DNA of 64,000 nucleotides from Pseudomonas tructae. GTDB taxonomy: Bacteria > Pseudomonadota > Gammaproteobacteria > Pseudomonadales > Pseudomonadaceae. This document shows positions 44,184-53,253 of this stretch, one piece after another; the first letter of the stretch is position 1, and each line of letters begins with the position of its first letter. The stretch is from contig NZ_CP035952.1 in NCBI RefSeq assembly GCF_004214895.1, positions 3,668,501 to 3,732,500 of the forward strand, given 5' to 3'. The position numbers and the translations under genes were made by a program. The notes beneath the pieces are model-generated. The model did not search any database and was not told the origin of the DNA. It saw nothing but the letters and a program-made list of their open reading frames with translations.

Positions 44184-44999
44184 TCAGCGTCGAGTGATGA
44201 CGACTTCCAGGTACTCGCTGGGCACCACCAGCGCTGAACCTTGCGCCACATTGCTGTCGTTCAACAGTTGGCTCAGATCGCTTTCCAGGGCACTGGCCTT
44301 GTCGCCGTCCAACGACGCGAACGCCTTGTGCACTGGCCCATACCAGGTCCTGAACACCTCGATGAAATGCGCCGCCGAGCGATAGCGGAAGTTGAAATGC
44401 TCGCGCGTTACCTTGATCGAGCCGATAGCGTCGCCAAACAGAATGTGCAACTGCTCCTCATCCCCCCAACGCGACGGCGGTAACGCACCGGCCGGTGGCG
44501 GGACGTGGCGGCCGAGGGTCTTGAACATTTGCCCGACAAAACCTTGCGGGGTCCAGTTTGCCAGGCCGATGCGGCCGTCCGGGCGGCACACACGCCCCAG
44601 CTCCCTGGCCGCCTGGGCCTGATCGGGGGCGAACATCACGCCGAAGGTCGAGACCACCGCGTCGAACACGCCATCCTGGAACGGCAAGGCTTCAACATCG
44701 GCGACTTGAAACACTACATTGCTCAGACGTTCTGCCCGGGCGCGCTCTTCGCCGCGCTTGAGCAACTCGCCCACATAATCAGTGGAGGTGACCTGGCAGC
44801 CACGCCTGGCGGCGGCCAGAGTGGCGTTGCCATTGCCCGCGGCGACATCCAGCACCTGTTCATCCCAGCGCAAGTCGCAGGCTTCGGCCAGGCGTTCGCC
44901 AACCAGCTGCAAGGTGGTGCCAATCACCGCGTAATCGCCACTGGCCCAGGCCGCCTGCTGGCGGGCCTTCAAGGCATTCATATCCAGAGGTGTGCTCAT
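44184..44999 (-). CDS. Class I SAM-dependent methyltransferase
   Basis: A 271-aa methyltransferase of the UbiE/methyltransferase-11 type. The SAM-binding motif I is VLDVAAGNGNATLAAARRG, the acidic residue of strand two is in VTSTDYVG, and motif II/III includes VADVEALPFQDGVFDAVVSTFGVMF. The acceptor is not predictable. The ATG at 44999 has AGGTG 6 bases upstream; a GTG at 45008 is less likely. It is a single gene. Confidence 0.9.
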   Translation of the reverse strand: MSTPLDMNALKARQQAAWASGDYAVIGTTLQLVGERLAEACDLRWDEQVLDVAAGNGNATLAAARRGCQVTSTDYVGELLKRGEERARAERLSNVVFQVADVEALPFQDGVFDAVVSTFGVMFAPDQAQAARELGRVCRPDGRIGLANWTPQGFVGQMFKTLGRHVPPPAGALPPSRWGDEEQLHILFGDAIGSIKVTREHFNFRYRSAAHFIEVFRTWYGPVHKAFASLDGDKASALESDLSQLLNDSNVAQGSALVVPSEYLEVVITRR

Positions 45000-45122
45000 G
45001 GTCTGCACCTGATGAGGTTGTTCACACGAACGCTCAGCTAAACGCCAACTTCATGATCCGGCAAGCGGCGCCGTTTCAGTGGCAAGATTCGTTGGTTACA
45101 GGGCTATAACCTGGATGCATAA

Positions 45123-45152
45123 ACACAAAAAAAGCACCCGAAGGTGCTTTTG
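45123..45152 (-). terminator. Rho-independent terminator of osmC-ycaO gene
   Basis: AAAAGCACC and GGTGCTTTT form a 9-bp stem around a CGAA loop. On the minus strand the stem is followed by a run of T (TTTTTTTGTG), which fits intrinsic termination 15 bp after the stop of the OsmC-YcaO gene. On the plus strand the T-run is shorter. Confidence 0.88.
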
Positions 45153-45165
45153 TTGTTTGCGCGTC

Positions 45166-47370
45166 TTACCGAGACAGGTTGGCCACCTTGGCCCGCGCCG
45201 CGTGCAGTTTTTTGTAGCTGTCGACCAGGCGCTGGTGACGCTCGAGGCCCTCGAGCTTCATGCTGGTCGGGGTCAGGCCGTAGAAACGTACGCTGCCGTC
45301 CACCGAACCAAGCACCGCGTCCATGCGCGGGTTGCCGAACATGCGGCGGAAGTTGACCTCGTAATCGGCCAGTTCCAGCTCATCGTCCAGCGCCACTTCG
45401 AGCACCACATTCACCGCCTGATAGAACAGGCCGCGCTCAACGGTGTTGTCGTTGAACTGCAGGAAGGTTTCGACCAGCTCTTTGGCAGGCTCGAATTGCT
45501 GCAGGGCAAGGTGAATCAGCAGCTTCAATTCGAGGATGGTCAGCTGGCCCCAGGCAGTGTTGTCGTCAAACTCGATGCCGATCAGGGTGGTGATGTCGGT
45601 GTAGTCATCCAGCTCGCTTTCTTCCAGGCGCTCGACCAGCGCCTGCAGTTGCTCATCATCCAGGCGGTGCAGGTTGAGGATGTCTTCACGGAAGAACAGT
45701 GCTTTGTTGGTGTTGTCCCAGATCAGGTCATCCACCGGGTAGATTTCCGAGTAATCCGGTACCAGGATGCGGCATGCCGTGGCGCCCAGGTGCTCGTACA
45801 CCGCCATGTACACTTCTTTGCCCATGTCCTGGAGAATGCCGAACAGCGCTGCGGCTTCTTCGGCGTTGGCGTGTTCGCCCTCGGCGCTGAAGTCCCACTC
45901 GACGAACTCGAAGTCTGCCTTGGCACTGAAGAAGCGCCACGACACCACGCCGCTGGAGTCGATGAAGTGCTCGACAAAGTTGTTCGGTTCGGTCACCGCG
46001 TGGCTTTCAAAGGTTGGCTGCGGCAGGTCGTTCAGGCCTTCGAAACTGCGGCCCTGGAGCAATTCGGTGAGGCTGCGTTCCAACGCCACTTCAAAACTTG
46101 GGTGCGCGCCGAACGAGGCGAACACGCCACCCGTGCGCGGGTTCATCAAGGTCACGCACATTACCGGGAAGGCACCGCCCAGCGAGGCGTCCTTGACCAG
46201 CACCGGGAAGCCCTGCTCTTCCAGGCCCTGGATACCGGCTAGAATGGCCGGGTACTTGGCCAGCACTGCCTGCGGCACATCCGGCAGGGCCAGTTCGCCC
46301 TCGAGAATCTCGCGCTTCACCGCCCGCTCGAAAATCTCCGACAGGCACTGCACCTGGGCTTCAGCCAGAGTGTTGCCGGCGCTCATGCCGTTGCTCAGGT
46401 AGAGATTTTCAATCAGGTTGGAGGGGAAATACACCACCTCGCCATCGGACTGGCGCACGAACGGCAGCGAGCAGATACCACGCTCGATATTGCCCGAGTT
46501 GGTGTCGTACAGGTGCGAGCCACACAACTCGCCATCGGGGTTGTAAATCTTGCGGCAGTACTCGTCGAGGATCTCCGCCGGCAGCGCATCTTTGCGCCCA
46601 GGCTTGAACCAGCGTTCGTCCGGGTAGTGGACAAACTCGGCAGTGGCGATGTCTTCGCCCCAGAACTGGTCGTTGTAGAAGAAGTTGCAGTTCAGCCGCT
46701 CGATGAATTCGCCCAGTGCCGAGGCCAGCGCGCCCTCTTTGGTCGCCCCCTTGCCGTTGGTAAAGCACATTGGCGACTGCGCATCGCGGATATGCAGCGA
46801 CCAGACGTTGGGCACGATATTGCGCCACGAAGCGATCTCGATCTTCATCCCCAGGCCTGCGAGAATCGCCGACATGTTGGCGATGGTCTGCTCCAGCGGC
46901 AGGTCCTTGCCGGCGATGTAGGTGCTGGTGTCCGAGGCCGGGTCGAGCATCAGCAGGGCCTGGGCGTTGGCATCGAGGTTTTCCACCTCTTCGATGACAA
47001 AATCGGGGCCGGTCTGCACCACCTTCTTCACCGTGCAACGGTCGATGGAGCGCAGGATGCCCTGGCGGTCCTTCTCGCTGATATCAGCCGGTAGCTCGAC
47101 CTGGATCTTGAAGATCTGCTTGTAGCGGTTCTCCGGGTCGACGATGTTGTTCTGCGACAGGCGGATGTTATCGGTGGGGATATCGCGGGTCTGGCAGTAC
47201 AGCTTGACGAAGTACGCCGCGCACAGCGCCGAGGACGCCAGGAAGTAGTCGAACGGGCCTGGCGCCGAGCCATCGCCCTTGTAGCGGATAGGTTGGTCGG
47301 CCACCACCGTGAAGTCATCGAACTTGGCTTCAAGTCGAAGGTTGTCGAGAAAGTTAACCTTGATTTCCAT
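45166..47370 (-). CDS. OsmC-YcaO fusion protein
   Basis: A 734-aa protein. Residues 1 to about 135 are an OsmC-like domain (VVADQPIRYKGDGSAPGPFDYFLASSALCAAYFVKLYCQTRDIP, in which ALC carries the OsmC-type Cys). About 165-560 is a YcaO domain with the ATP-binding region NGKGATKEGALASALGEFIERLNCN and AQVQCLSEIFERAVKREI, both YcaO signatures. The last 170 residues are TPR-like helices. E. coli YcaO lacks the OsmC part. YcaO enzymes activate amide oxygens with ATP, and E. coli YcaO is linked to RimO methylthiolation of ribosomal protein S12. The ATG at 47370 begins the conserved MEIKVNFLDN. It is a single gene with an intrinsic terminator. Confidence 0.9.
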   Translation of the reverse strand: MEIKVNFLDNLRLEAKFDDFTVVADQPIRYKGDGSAPGPFDYFLASSALCAAYFVKLYCQTRDIPTDNIRLSQNNIVDPENRYKQIFKIQVELPADISEKDRQGILRSIDRCTVKKVVQTGPDFVIEEVENLDANAQALLMLDPASDTSTYIAGKDLPLEQTIANMSAILAGLGMKIEIASWRNIVPNVWSLHIRDAQSPMCFTNGKGATKEGALASALGEFIERLNCNFFYNDQFWGEDIATAEFVHYPDERWFKPGRKDALPAEILDEYCRKIYNPDGELCGSHLYDTNSGNIERGICSLPFVRQSDGEVVYFPSNLIENLYLSNGMSAGNTLAEAQVQCLSEIFERAVKREILEGELALPDVPQAVLAKYPAILAGIQGLEEQGFPVLVKDASLGGAFPVMCVTLMNPRTGGVFASFGAHPSFEVALERSLTELLQGRSFEGLNDLPQPTFESHAVTEPNNFVEHFIDSSGVVSWRFFSAKADFEFVEWDFSAEGEHANAEEAAALFGILQDMGKEVYMAVYEHLGATACRILVPDYSEIYPVDDLIWDNTNKALFFREDILNLHRLDDEQLQALVERLEESELDDYTDITTLIGIEFDDNTAWGQLTILELKLLIHLALQQFEPAKELVETFLQFNDNTVERGLFYQAVNVVLEVALDDELELADYEVNFRRMFGNPRMDAVLGSVDGSVRFYGLTPTSMKLEGLERHQRLVDSYKKLHAARAKVANLSR

Positions 47371-47447
47371 GGGGATTACCATACCGAGCAAAACGATTTG
47401 GCCGCCATTATCCGGGTTTTCGCCGGGAAGTCTTGTACCGCTCGCAA

Positions 47448-49019
47448 TTACTCGGGCAAACCCGCCAGGCGCAGCCCTTGGGCAAATCGCTCGAAATCTT
47501 CGCCCTGCTGGATCGGCAGCCACTCCTTGAGCCGCGACACCCGCAGTGTCGGGTCCATGAGCCGCAGGCGCTGCATTGCCCCCTCGACTTTGTCCTGCCG
47601 GCCGGCATGGGCGTAGCTGGCCGCCAGCAAGGCCGCAGCCGGCAGCAGGCTGGGCAGGTTGCCCAGGGCTTTTTCGGCCCAACTGGCGGCAAGGTCGAAG
47701 CGTCCGGCAAAAAAGTGCGCCAGGGCCATGCCCACCTGCATGCGAAACATCTCCGGGTCCAGCGGGCTCAGGCGTACGGCATGGTTAAGGTTGTCGATGG
47801 CGGCCTCGGTCTCGCCGCGCAGGGCCCGCAACACACCGCCCAGGTACCAGGCCGGTGCCAGGTTGGGGTTGAGCAGCCGGGCGCGGTCGAGCAAGGCGAT
47901 GCCGCCATCGACATCGCCCGCTAGGTGCGCCAGGGCATGGCCACCACGGGTCAGGGCCACGGCGTCGTCGCGGCCGAGCACCACGGCCAGGCGTGCCAAC
48001 CGCGTACCTTCGGCGATTTCCTGCGGGCGGTCGCTCATCCAGCCGTTGAGCTTGCGCCAGAAATGGCACCAGGCGGCCATGCCGTAGGCCGAGGCGAATT
48101 CCGGATCCAGTTCGATTGCCTGGTAGAACAGCGCCAGGGCCTGGTCGATGGCTTCGCGGGTACCGTTATGCAGTTTGGCCGTGCCGCGCAGGTAGTAATC
48201 GTAGGCATCGAGGCTGTCGGTGGGCTTGCGTTTGGCCCGCTCGATTTCGGCCCGTTCCAGTTGTGGGGCAATGGCGCCGACCACACTTTGGGCAATACGG
48301 TCCTGCAGGTCGAAAATGTCGTCGAGCAGGCCCTCGAAGCGCTCGGCCCACAGGTGGGTACCACTGCTGGCATCGATCAACTGGCCGGTGATGCGCACCT
48401 TGTTGCCAGCCTTGCGCACGCTGCCTTCAAGCACGTAGCGCACCCCCAGTTCCCGGCCAATGCCCTGCACGTCCACCGCCCTGCCCTTGTAGGTAAAGCT
48501 GGTGTTGCGGGCGATGACGAACAGCCAGCGCAGGCGCGACAAGGCGGCGATGATGTCCTCGACCATGCCGTCGGCGAAATAGTCCTGCTCAGGGTCGCCA
48601 CTGAGGTTCTGGAACGGCAGCACAGTGATGGACGGTTTGTCCGGCAGCTTCAGTGCGGCGGGGGCCGGTACGACTTCGGCTGAGGCTGCAGGCTCATCAG
48701 CCGGCTCTGTACTGCGGCTGACCACACCTGAGAAGCGGTAGCCCTTGCGCGGCACGGTGCGCACCAGGCGTTGCTGCTCGCCGGTGTCGCCGATGGCTTT
48801 GCGCACGGCGTTGATATGGCTGGTGATGGTCGACTCGGAAACAATCCGCCCGCTCCAGACCACCTGCAGCAGCTCGTCCTTGCTGAGCACCCGTTCGTGG
48901 TTGCTGACCAACAACAGCAACAGGTCGAACACCTGTGGGCCGATGGCAACGACCTGACCACGCAGGGTCAGTTGCCGGCGCTGCTGGTCGAGCAGATAGT
49001 CTTCAAACACGAATTGCAC
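47448..49019 (-). CDS. Winged-helix (CadC/OmpR-type) regulator with TPR domain
   Basis: A 523-aa regulator. Residues 1-100 form an OmpR-type winged helix (RGQVVAIGPQVFDLLLLLVSNHERVLSKDELLQVVWSGRIVSESTITSHINAVRKAIGD). Residues about 125-260 match the FlgO/TolB-like part of cyclase-type regulators (ITVLPFQNLSGDPEQDYFADGMVEDIIAALSR). The remainder is tetratricopeptide repeats (YYLRGTAKLHNGTREAIDQALALFYQAIELDPEFASAYGMAAW). No membrane segment separates the domains, unlike CadC. The start is a GTG at 49019 with AGAGGA 8 bases upstream. It is divergent across 254 bp from an efflux operon, its probable target. Confidence 0.88.
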   Translation of the reverse strand: MQFVFEDYLLDQQRRQLTLRGQVVAIGPQVFDLLLLLVSNHERVLSKDELLQVVWSGRIVSESTITSHINAVRKAIGDTGEQQRLVRTVPRKGYRFSGVVSRSTEPADEPAASAEVVPAPAALKLPDKPSITVLPFQNLSGDPEQDYFADGMVEDIIAALSRLRWLFVIARNTSFTYKGRAVDVQGIGRELGVRYVLEGSVRKAGNKVRITGQLIDASSGTHLWAERFEGLLDDIFDLQDRIAQSVVGAIAPQLERAEIERAKRKPTDSLDAYDYYLRGTAKLHNGTREAIDQALALFYQAIELDPEFASAYGMAAWCHFWRKLNGWMSDRPQEIAEGTRLARLAVVLGRDDAVALTRGGHALAHLAGDVDGGIALLDRARLLNPNLAPAWYLGGVLRALRGETEAAIDNLNHAVRLSPLDPEMFRMQVGMALAHFFAGRFDLAASWAEKALGNLPSLLPAAALLAASYAHAGRQDKVEGAMQRLRLMDPTLRVSRLKEWLPIQQGEDFERFAQGLRLAGLPE

Positions 49020-49273
49020 GGTGGCTATCCTCTGGATCGAGCGCCCCCGACGCCGTGTCCGAGCCGGCGATGGGTCGTGGTTTCGATCATACGGCAGGCC
49101 GTGGCCGGCTGCACCGTCCAACCGGCGGCCTGGCGCAGATTGGAGGCTTTGGACACAAATCCACGCCAGCGCCAAGGTAAATCCAAGGCCGCGGCAAGGA
49201 CTTGCCCCGGCGCTGCTGGCACGCTTGAAGCATATCGACAGCAATGGTTGCCGTCGGCAAGCGGAGAGTCGCC

Positions 49274-50035
49274 ATGAAAATCGTCGTCATCGGAGGCACC
49301 GGCCTCATCGGATCGAAACTGGTGAACAACTTGCGCGAGCGCGGCCATGACGCCGTCGCCGCCTCGCCCAACACCGGGGTCAACAGCATCACCCGCGAAG
49401 GCCTGGCCGAGGCGCTGGATGGCGCCCAGGTGGTGGTCGATGTGGCCAATGCACCGTCGTGGGAAGACCAGGCCGTGCTGGCGTTCTTCGAAACCTCCAC
49501 CCGCAACCTGCTGGCCGCCGAAGCCGCTGCCGGGGTCGGCCACCATGTGGCGCTGTCGATTGTCGGCAGCGAGCGGCTGCCGGCCAACGGCTACTTCCGC
49601 GCCAAGCTCGCCCAGGAGAACCTGATCAAGGCGTCAGGCCAGCCCTTTACCCTGCTGCGTGCCACGCAGTTCTTCGAGTTTGTCGGCGGCATCGCCCAGG
49701 CGGCCGTGGTTGGCGAGGAAGTTCGTCTGTCGCCGGCGCTGATCCAGCCCATCGCTTCGGATGACGTCGCTGCTGCGCTCACCGATGTGGCCCTGGCAGC
49801 CCCCCTGAACGCCACCGCAGAAGTTGCCGGCCCCGAGGCTCTGCCGCTGGACGAGCTGGTGCGGCGTTTTTTCCGCGCCACCCACGACACCCGCAAGGTG
49901 GTGCCAGACGTGCACGCGCGCTACTTCGGCGACGTGCTCGACGACCAGTCGCTGACCCCCGGCAGCCATCCGCGCCTGGGCGCGCTGCGCTTCGAGGACT
50001 GGCTGGCGCAATCTACCGCCCAGGCACCGCGCTGA
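49274..50035 (+). CDS. NmrA-like NAD(P)-binding oxidoreductase
   Basis: A 253-aa atypical short-chain dehydrogenase of the NmrA/SDR type. The cofactor motif is KIVVIGGTGLIGSKLVNNLRERGHDAVAAS. DGAQVVVDVANAPSWEDQAV and YFRAKLAQENLIKASGQPFTLLRATQFFEFV follow, typical of NAD(P)H-sensing or quinone-reducing relatives. GCGGAG lies before the ATG at 49274. It is the first gene of a set that continues with a cupin and an EmrAB-type pump. Confidence 0.9.
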   Translation: MKIVVIGGTGLIGSKLVNNLRERGHDAVAASPNTGVNSITREGLAEALDGAQVVVDVANAPSWEDQAVLAFFETSTRNLLAAEAAAGVGHHVALSIVGSERLPANGYFRAKLAQENLIKASGQPFTLLRATQFFEFVGGIAQAAVVGEEVRLSPALIQPIASDDVAAALTDVALAAPLNATAEVAGPEALPLDELVRRFFRATHDTRKVVPDVHARYFGDVLDDQSLTPGSHPRLGALRFEDWLAQSTAQAPR

Positions 50036-50070
50036 GGCGCGCTCACCCCACCCATTGAAGGAGTATTGCC

Positions 50071-50484
50071 ATGTTTAGCCGATTGGTTCTCGCCGCAACC
50101 TTTGCCAGCCTGTCGATCACCAGCGCATGGGCTAGCGAACCGCAACCGGGCAAGGTCAGCGTAGTGTTCGACCGCGCCCTGCCCAACGTGCCGGGCAAGA
50201 GCATGAAGGGTGTGCTGGTGGAGTACGCGCCCGGCGGCGCATCACCGGCGCACCTGCATCCGAAGTCGGCGTTCATCTATGCCACGGTGCTCGAAGGCGC
50301 GGTGCGCAGCAAGGTCGGCGACGGCCCCGAGAAGGTCTACCAGGCCGGGGAACACTTCGTCGAGGAGCCAGGCGCCTTCCATGCAGTCAGCGCCAACGCC
50401 AGCAGCACCGAACCGGCCCGCCTGCTGGCGGTGTTCGTCCTCGACAGCAGCGAGCAGGAACTGGTCAAGCCGGTCAGCAAGTAA
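50071..50484 (+). CDS. Exported cupin-domain protein
   Basis: A 137-aa protein with a signal peptide (MFSRLVLAATFASLSITSAWA) and a single cupin barrel. The metal-binding-type segment is GGASPAHLHPKSAFIYATVLEGAVRS and the second motif is YQAGEHFVEEPGAFHAVSAN. It could bind or modify a small molecule in the periplasm. It begins 35 bp after the NmrA-like gene, with AAGGAG 6 bases upstream of its ATG. Confidence 0.9.
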   Translation: MFSRLVLAATFASLSITSAWASEPQPGKVSVVFDRALPNVPGKSMKGVLVEYAPGGASPAHLHPKSAFIYATVLEGAVRSKVGDGPEKVYQAGEHFVEEPGAFHAVSANASSTEPARLLAVFVLDSSEQELVKPVSK

Positions 50485-50547
50485 CCCGTCAAGCGCCCTT
50501 GGCAGCGACTGCTGCCGGGGGCACTGACCGTGAACAGGACACCGATC

Positions 50548-51618
50548 ATGAACGCGCCCAAGCCCATCCATACCCAAGCAGAACCACCACGGCTCGGCAA
50601 GCGCAAGACCGTCGGCCTGCTGCTGTGCGCCGCTGCCGTGGCAGTGTTGGCGCTTGGCTGGGCCGTGGGTTTGAGCGGCGCCAGCACCTCGACCGACAAC
50701 GCGTACGTGCGCGGCGACGTGACCTCGCTGGCAGCCAAAGTGGCTGGCTACGTGACCGAGGTGGAGGTACAGGACAACCAGAGCGTACGCGCCGGTGACG
50801 TGCTGTTTCGCATCGACGACCAGGACTACCGCGCCCACCTGGCCCAGGCTGAAGCCAACTACAAGGCGGCCCAGGCACGCCTGAACCATGTCGATGCGCA
50901 GACCCGGCTGCAACACGCCCTGATTCGCCAGGCCGAGGCCCAACGGCGCTCGGCCACCGCCGAGATGAACCTGGCGAGCAAGAGCCACGCGCGCAGCCGC
51001 AAGCTGATCGCAAGCAACGCCGTCAGCCAGGCCCTGGTCGATGAAACCGGCGCGGCGCAATCCAAAGCTGCGGCGACAGTATCTGCAGCCTCGGCCTCGG
51101 TGGACGCGCAAGAGCAGCACATCGCCGTGCTGCTGGCCCTGCGTCAAGCTGCCGTTGCTGCCGTGGCCCAGGCCCTGGCTGCGCGGGACCTGGCGCAGAT
51201 CGACCTGGACAGCACCGTGGTGCGTGCCCCGGTGGATGGCGTTATCGGCAACCGCCAGGTACGGGTCGGGCGTTTTGTCAGCACTGGCATGGCCTTGCTC
51301 GATATCGTGCCGATCAACGATGTGTGGGTGGTGGCCAACTTCAAGGAAACCCAACTTGCGGCGATCCGCCCCGGCCAACGCGCGCGCATCGAAGTCGACG
51401 GCTACCCCGACGACGTGCTCGAAGGCGTGGTTGACAGCTTTGCCCCCGGCAGCGGTTCGGCGTTCAGCCTGCTGCCGGCCGACAACGCCACCGGCAATTT
51501 TGTCCGCGTGGTCCAGCGGGTACCGGTGAAGATCCGCCTGGCCCATAACCCTTTGCCCGGGCGCATCGTCCCGGGCCTGTCGGCACGGGTCGAGGTGGCT
51601 CATGGCGGTGGCTCGTGA
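50548..51618 (+). CDS. EmrA/HlyD-type membrane fusion protein
   Basis: A 356-aa periplasmic adaptor of the EmrA type. One N-terminal membrane anchor (KTVGLLLCAAAVAVLALGWAVGLS) is followed by the lipoyl half-motif STDNAYVRGDVTSLAAKVAGYVTEVEVQDNQSVRAGDVLFRID. A helical hairpin (about 100-200) and the second half-motif DLDSTVVRAPVDGVIGNRQVRVGRFV come next. It joins an inner-membrane pump to an outer-membrane channel; no channel gene is adjacent. The ATG at 50548 is preceded by AGGA. It overlaps the pump gene by 4 bases. Confidence 0.93.
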   Translation: MNAPKPIHTQAEPPRLGKRKTVGLLLCAAAVAVLALGWAVGLSGASTSTDNAYVRGDVTSLAAKVAGYVTEVEVQDNQSVRAGDVLFRIDDQDYRAHLAQAEANYKAAQARLNHVDAQTRLQHALIRQAEAQRRSATAEMNLASKSHARSRKLIASNAVSQALVDETGAAQSKAAATVSAASASVDAQEQHIAVLLALRQAAVAAVAQALAARDLAQIDLDSTVVRAPVDGVIGNRQVRVGRFVSTGMALLDIVPINDVWVVANFKETQLAAIRPGQRARIEVDGYPDDVLEGVVDSFAPGSGSAFSLLPADNATGNFVRVVQRVPVKIRLAHNPLPGRIVPGLSARVEVAHGGGS

Positions 51619-53165
51619 ACCGCAGCGGCGCTAACCTGCTGGTGCTCGGCATACTGCTCGCCACCTTGACCGAGGCCATCGCCAGTACCGTGCTGGGACT
51701 GGGCCGCAGCGACATCATCGGCGACACCTATGCCACCCCCGATGAGTTCGCCTGGCTGGATATCGGCTACACCGGCTGCAAACTGATCGGCTTCATCAGC
51801 GCAGCCTGGCTGCTGCAACGCTTCGCTCCCCGGCAGGTGGTCATCGCTGCAACCCTGGGTATGGGTCTGGCGTGTGCCATCGCGGCTTTCACCCCGCCAC
51901 TGGAACTGCTGGTTGCCCTGCGGGTGGCCCAGGGGTATGCCGGCGGCACCCTGCTGGTTAGCGCTCAGATGCTCCTGTTTCGGGCTTACCCGCGTGCGTG
52001 GCAACCGCTCGTGCAAGCGTTGTTCGCCATGGGCGCCGTGGTTGCCCCCGCAGCACTCGCCCCGGCCCTGCAGGGTTGGTTGCTCGACAGCCAGTCGTGG
52101 ACCTGGATCTTCTTCAGCGTTGCACCGCTGGCGCTGCTCGCCAGTGGACTGTTGCTGATCGCCGCCGTGCCGCGGCCGGCCAAGGCGCGAATGCTGCCGT
52201 ACGACTGGCTTGGCCTGGGGCTGCTCGCCACTGCCCTGCTGTGCGCAACCTACGTGCTCAGCCAAGGTAGCCGCTGGGACTGGTTCGAGGCGCTGCGCAT
52301 CCGCTGGTTGACGCTGATGGGCGCCGCGGCATTGCTGGCGTTTCTCGCTCAGCAAGTGTTGGCCAAAGGTCAAGGCCTGCTGGACTTCAGCCTGTTCAGG
52401 TCGAGCGATTTTGCCTTTGCCTTCATCGTCAGTTTCGTCGCTGGTGCCGCCTTGTTTGGCAGTGCCTACCTGATCCCGGCATTTGTCTTGTCAGTGCTTG
52501 GTTTCACCCCGACGGATGCAGGCCTGCTGCTGTTGCCCAGTGGCGCGGTGTTCATCGCCGCGCTGCTGGCTTGCGCCTACCTCGTGCAGGTACGCGGGCT
52601 GCCACCGTTTGCCACGGTGCCGGTTGGCATTGCATTGATCATGCTGGCCATGTGGATGTTGTCTGGCTCGACCCACGACAGCGGCAGCGCGGACATGCTG
52701 ACAGCGATCGTCTTGCGCGGCCTGGGCCTGGGGTTTCTGTTTCTGTCGATCACCCTGATTGCCTTCACTCACCTCAACAGCCGCAACCTGGCGGCCGGCA
52801 TCGGCCTGTTCAATACCGGGCGGCAACTGGGTGGCTTGATGGGCGTGGCCGGGTTGCAGACCCTGATCGAGCACAATGCCGTGAGCAATGTTGTAGTGCT
52901 CGGCTCCCATGTCACGCCTGGCAGCGCAGCGGTGGTGGAGCGCTTGAGCAGCAGCACGGTGATGCTGATGGGTAAGGGCCTGGATGCAGTAGCAGCTGGC
53001 CGGGCGGCGACAAACCTGCTGGGGCGCACGCTGTCCGGGCAGGCCCAGGTGCTGGCCTTCGACAGTGCGTTCATGGCCGTGGCGCTGCTGTTTGTGCTGG
53101 CGGCGCCTGTGCTGGTGGCGATCAAGGTTGGCTTGGCCAAACGCGCAAAAACCTGCCCTCGGTAA
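51615..53165 (+). CDS. DHA2-type MFS efflux pump (EmrB-like)
   Basis: A 516-aa inner-membrane transporter, the expected partner of the overlapping EmrA-type gene. The segments LDIGYTGCKLIGFISAAWLLQRFAPRQVVIAATLGMGLACAIAAFTPPLELLVALRVAQGYAGGTLLVSA (across the early helices) and the later FNTGRQLGGLMGVAGLQTLIEHNA are typical of 14-segment DHA2 pumps. The start is a GTG at 51615 overlapping the upstream TGA (GTGA). It probably exports organic toxicants using the proton gradient. Confidence 0.9.
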   Translation: MNRSGANLLVLGILLATLTEAIASTVLGLGRSDIIGDTYATPDEFAWLDIGYTGCKLIGFISAAWLLQRFAPRQVVIAATLGMGLACAIAAFTPPLELLVALRVAQGYAGGTLLVSAQMLLFRAYPRAWQPLVQALFAMGAVVAPAALAPALQGWLLDSQSWTWIFFSVAPLALLASGLLLIAAVPRPAKARMLPYDWLGLGLLATALLCATYVLSQGSRWDWFEALRIRWLTLMGAAALLAFLAQQVLAKGQGLLDFSLFRSSDFAFAFIVSFVAGAALFGSAYLIPAFVLSVLGFTPTDAGLLLLPSGAVFIAALLACAYLVQVRGLPPFATVPVGIALIMLAMWMLSGSTHDSGSADMLTAIVLRGLGLGFLFLSITLIAFTHLNSRNLAAGIGLFNTGRQLGGLMGVAGLQTLIEHNAVSNVVVLGSHVTPGSAAVVERLSSSTVMLMGKGLDAVAAGRAATNLLGRTLSGQAQVLAFDSAFMAVALLFVLAAPVLVAIKVGLAKRAKTCPR

Positions 53166-53253
53166 GGCCATCAGGTTGAGCGGTGTTTGCCGAGTATCGG
53201 GATGCAGTCTATACCGATGAGAATTATGGCTCTCTGCCAGCTGTGGCCCCACC

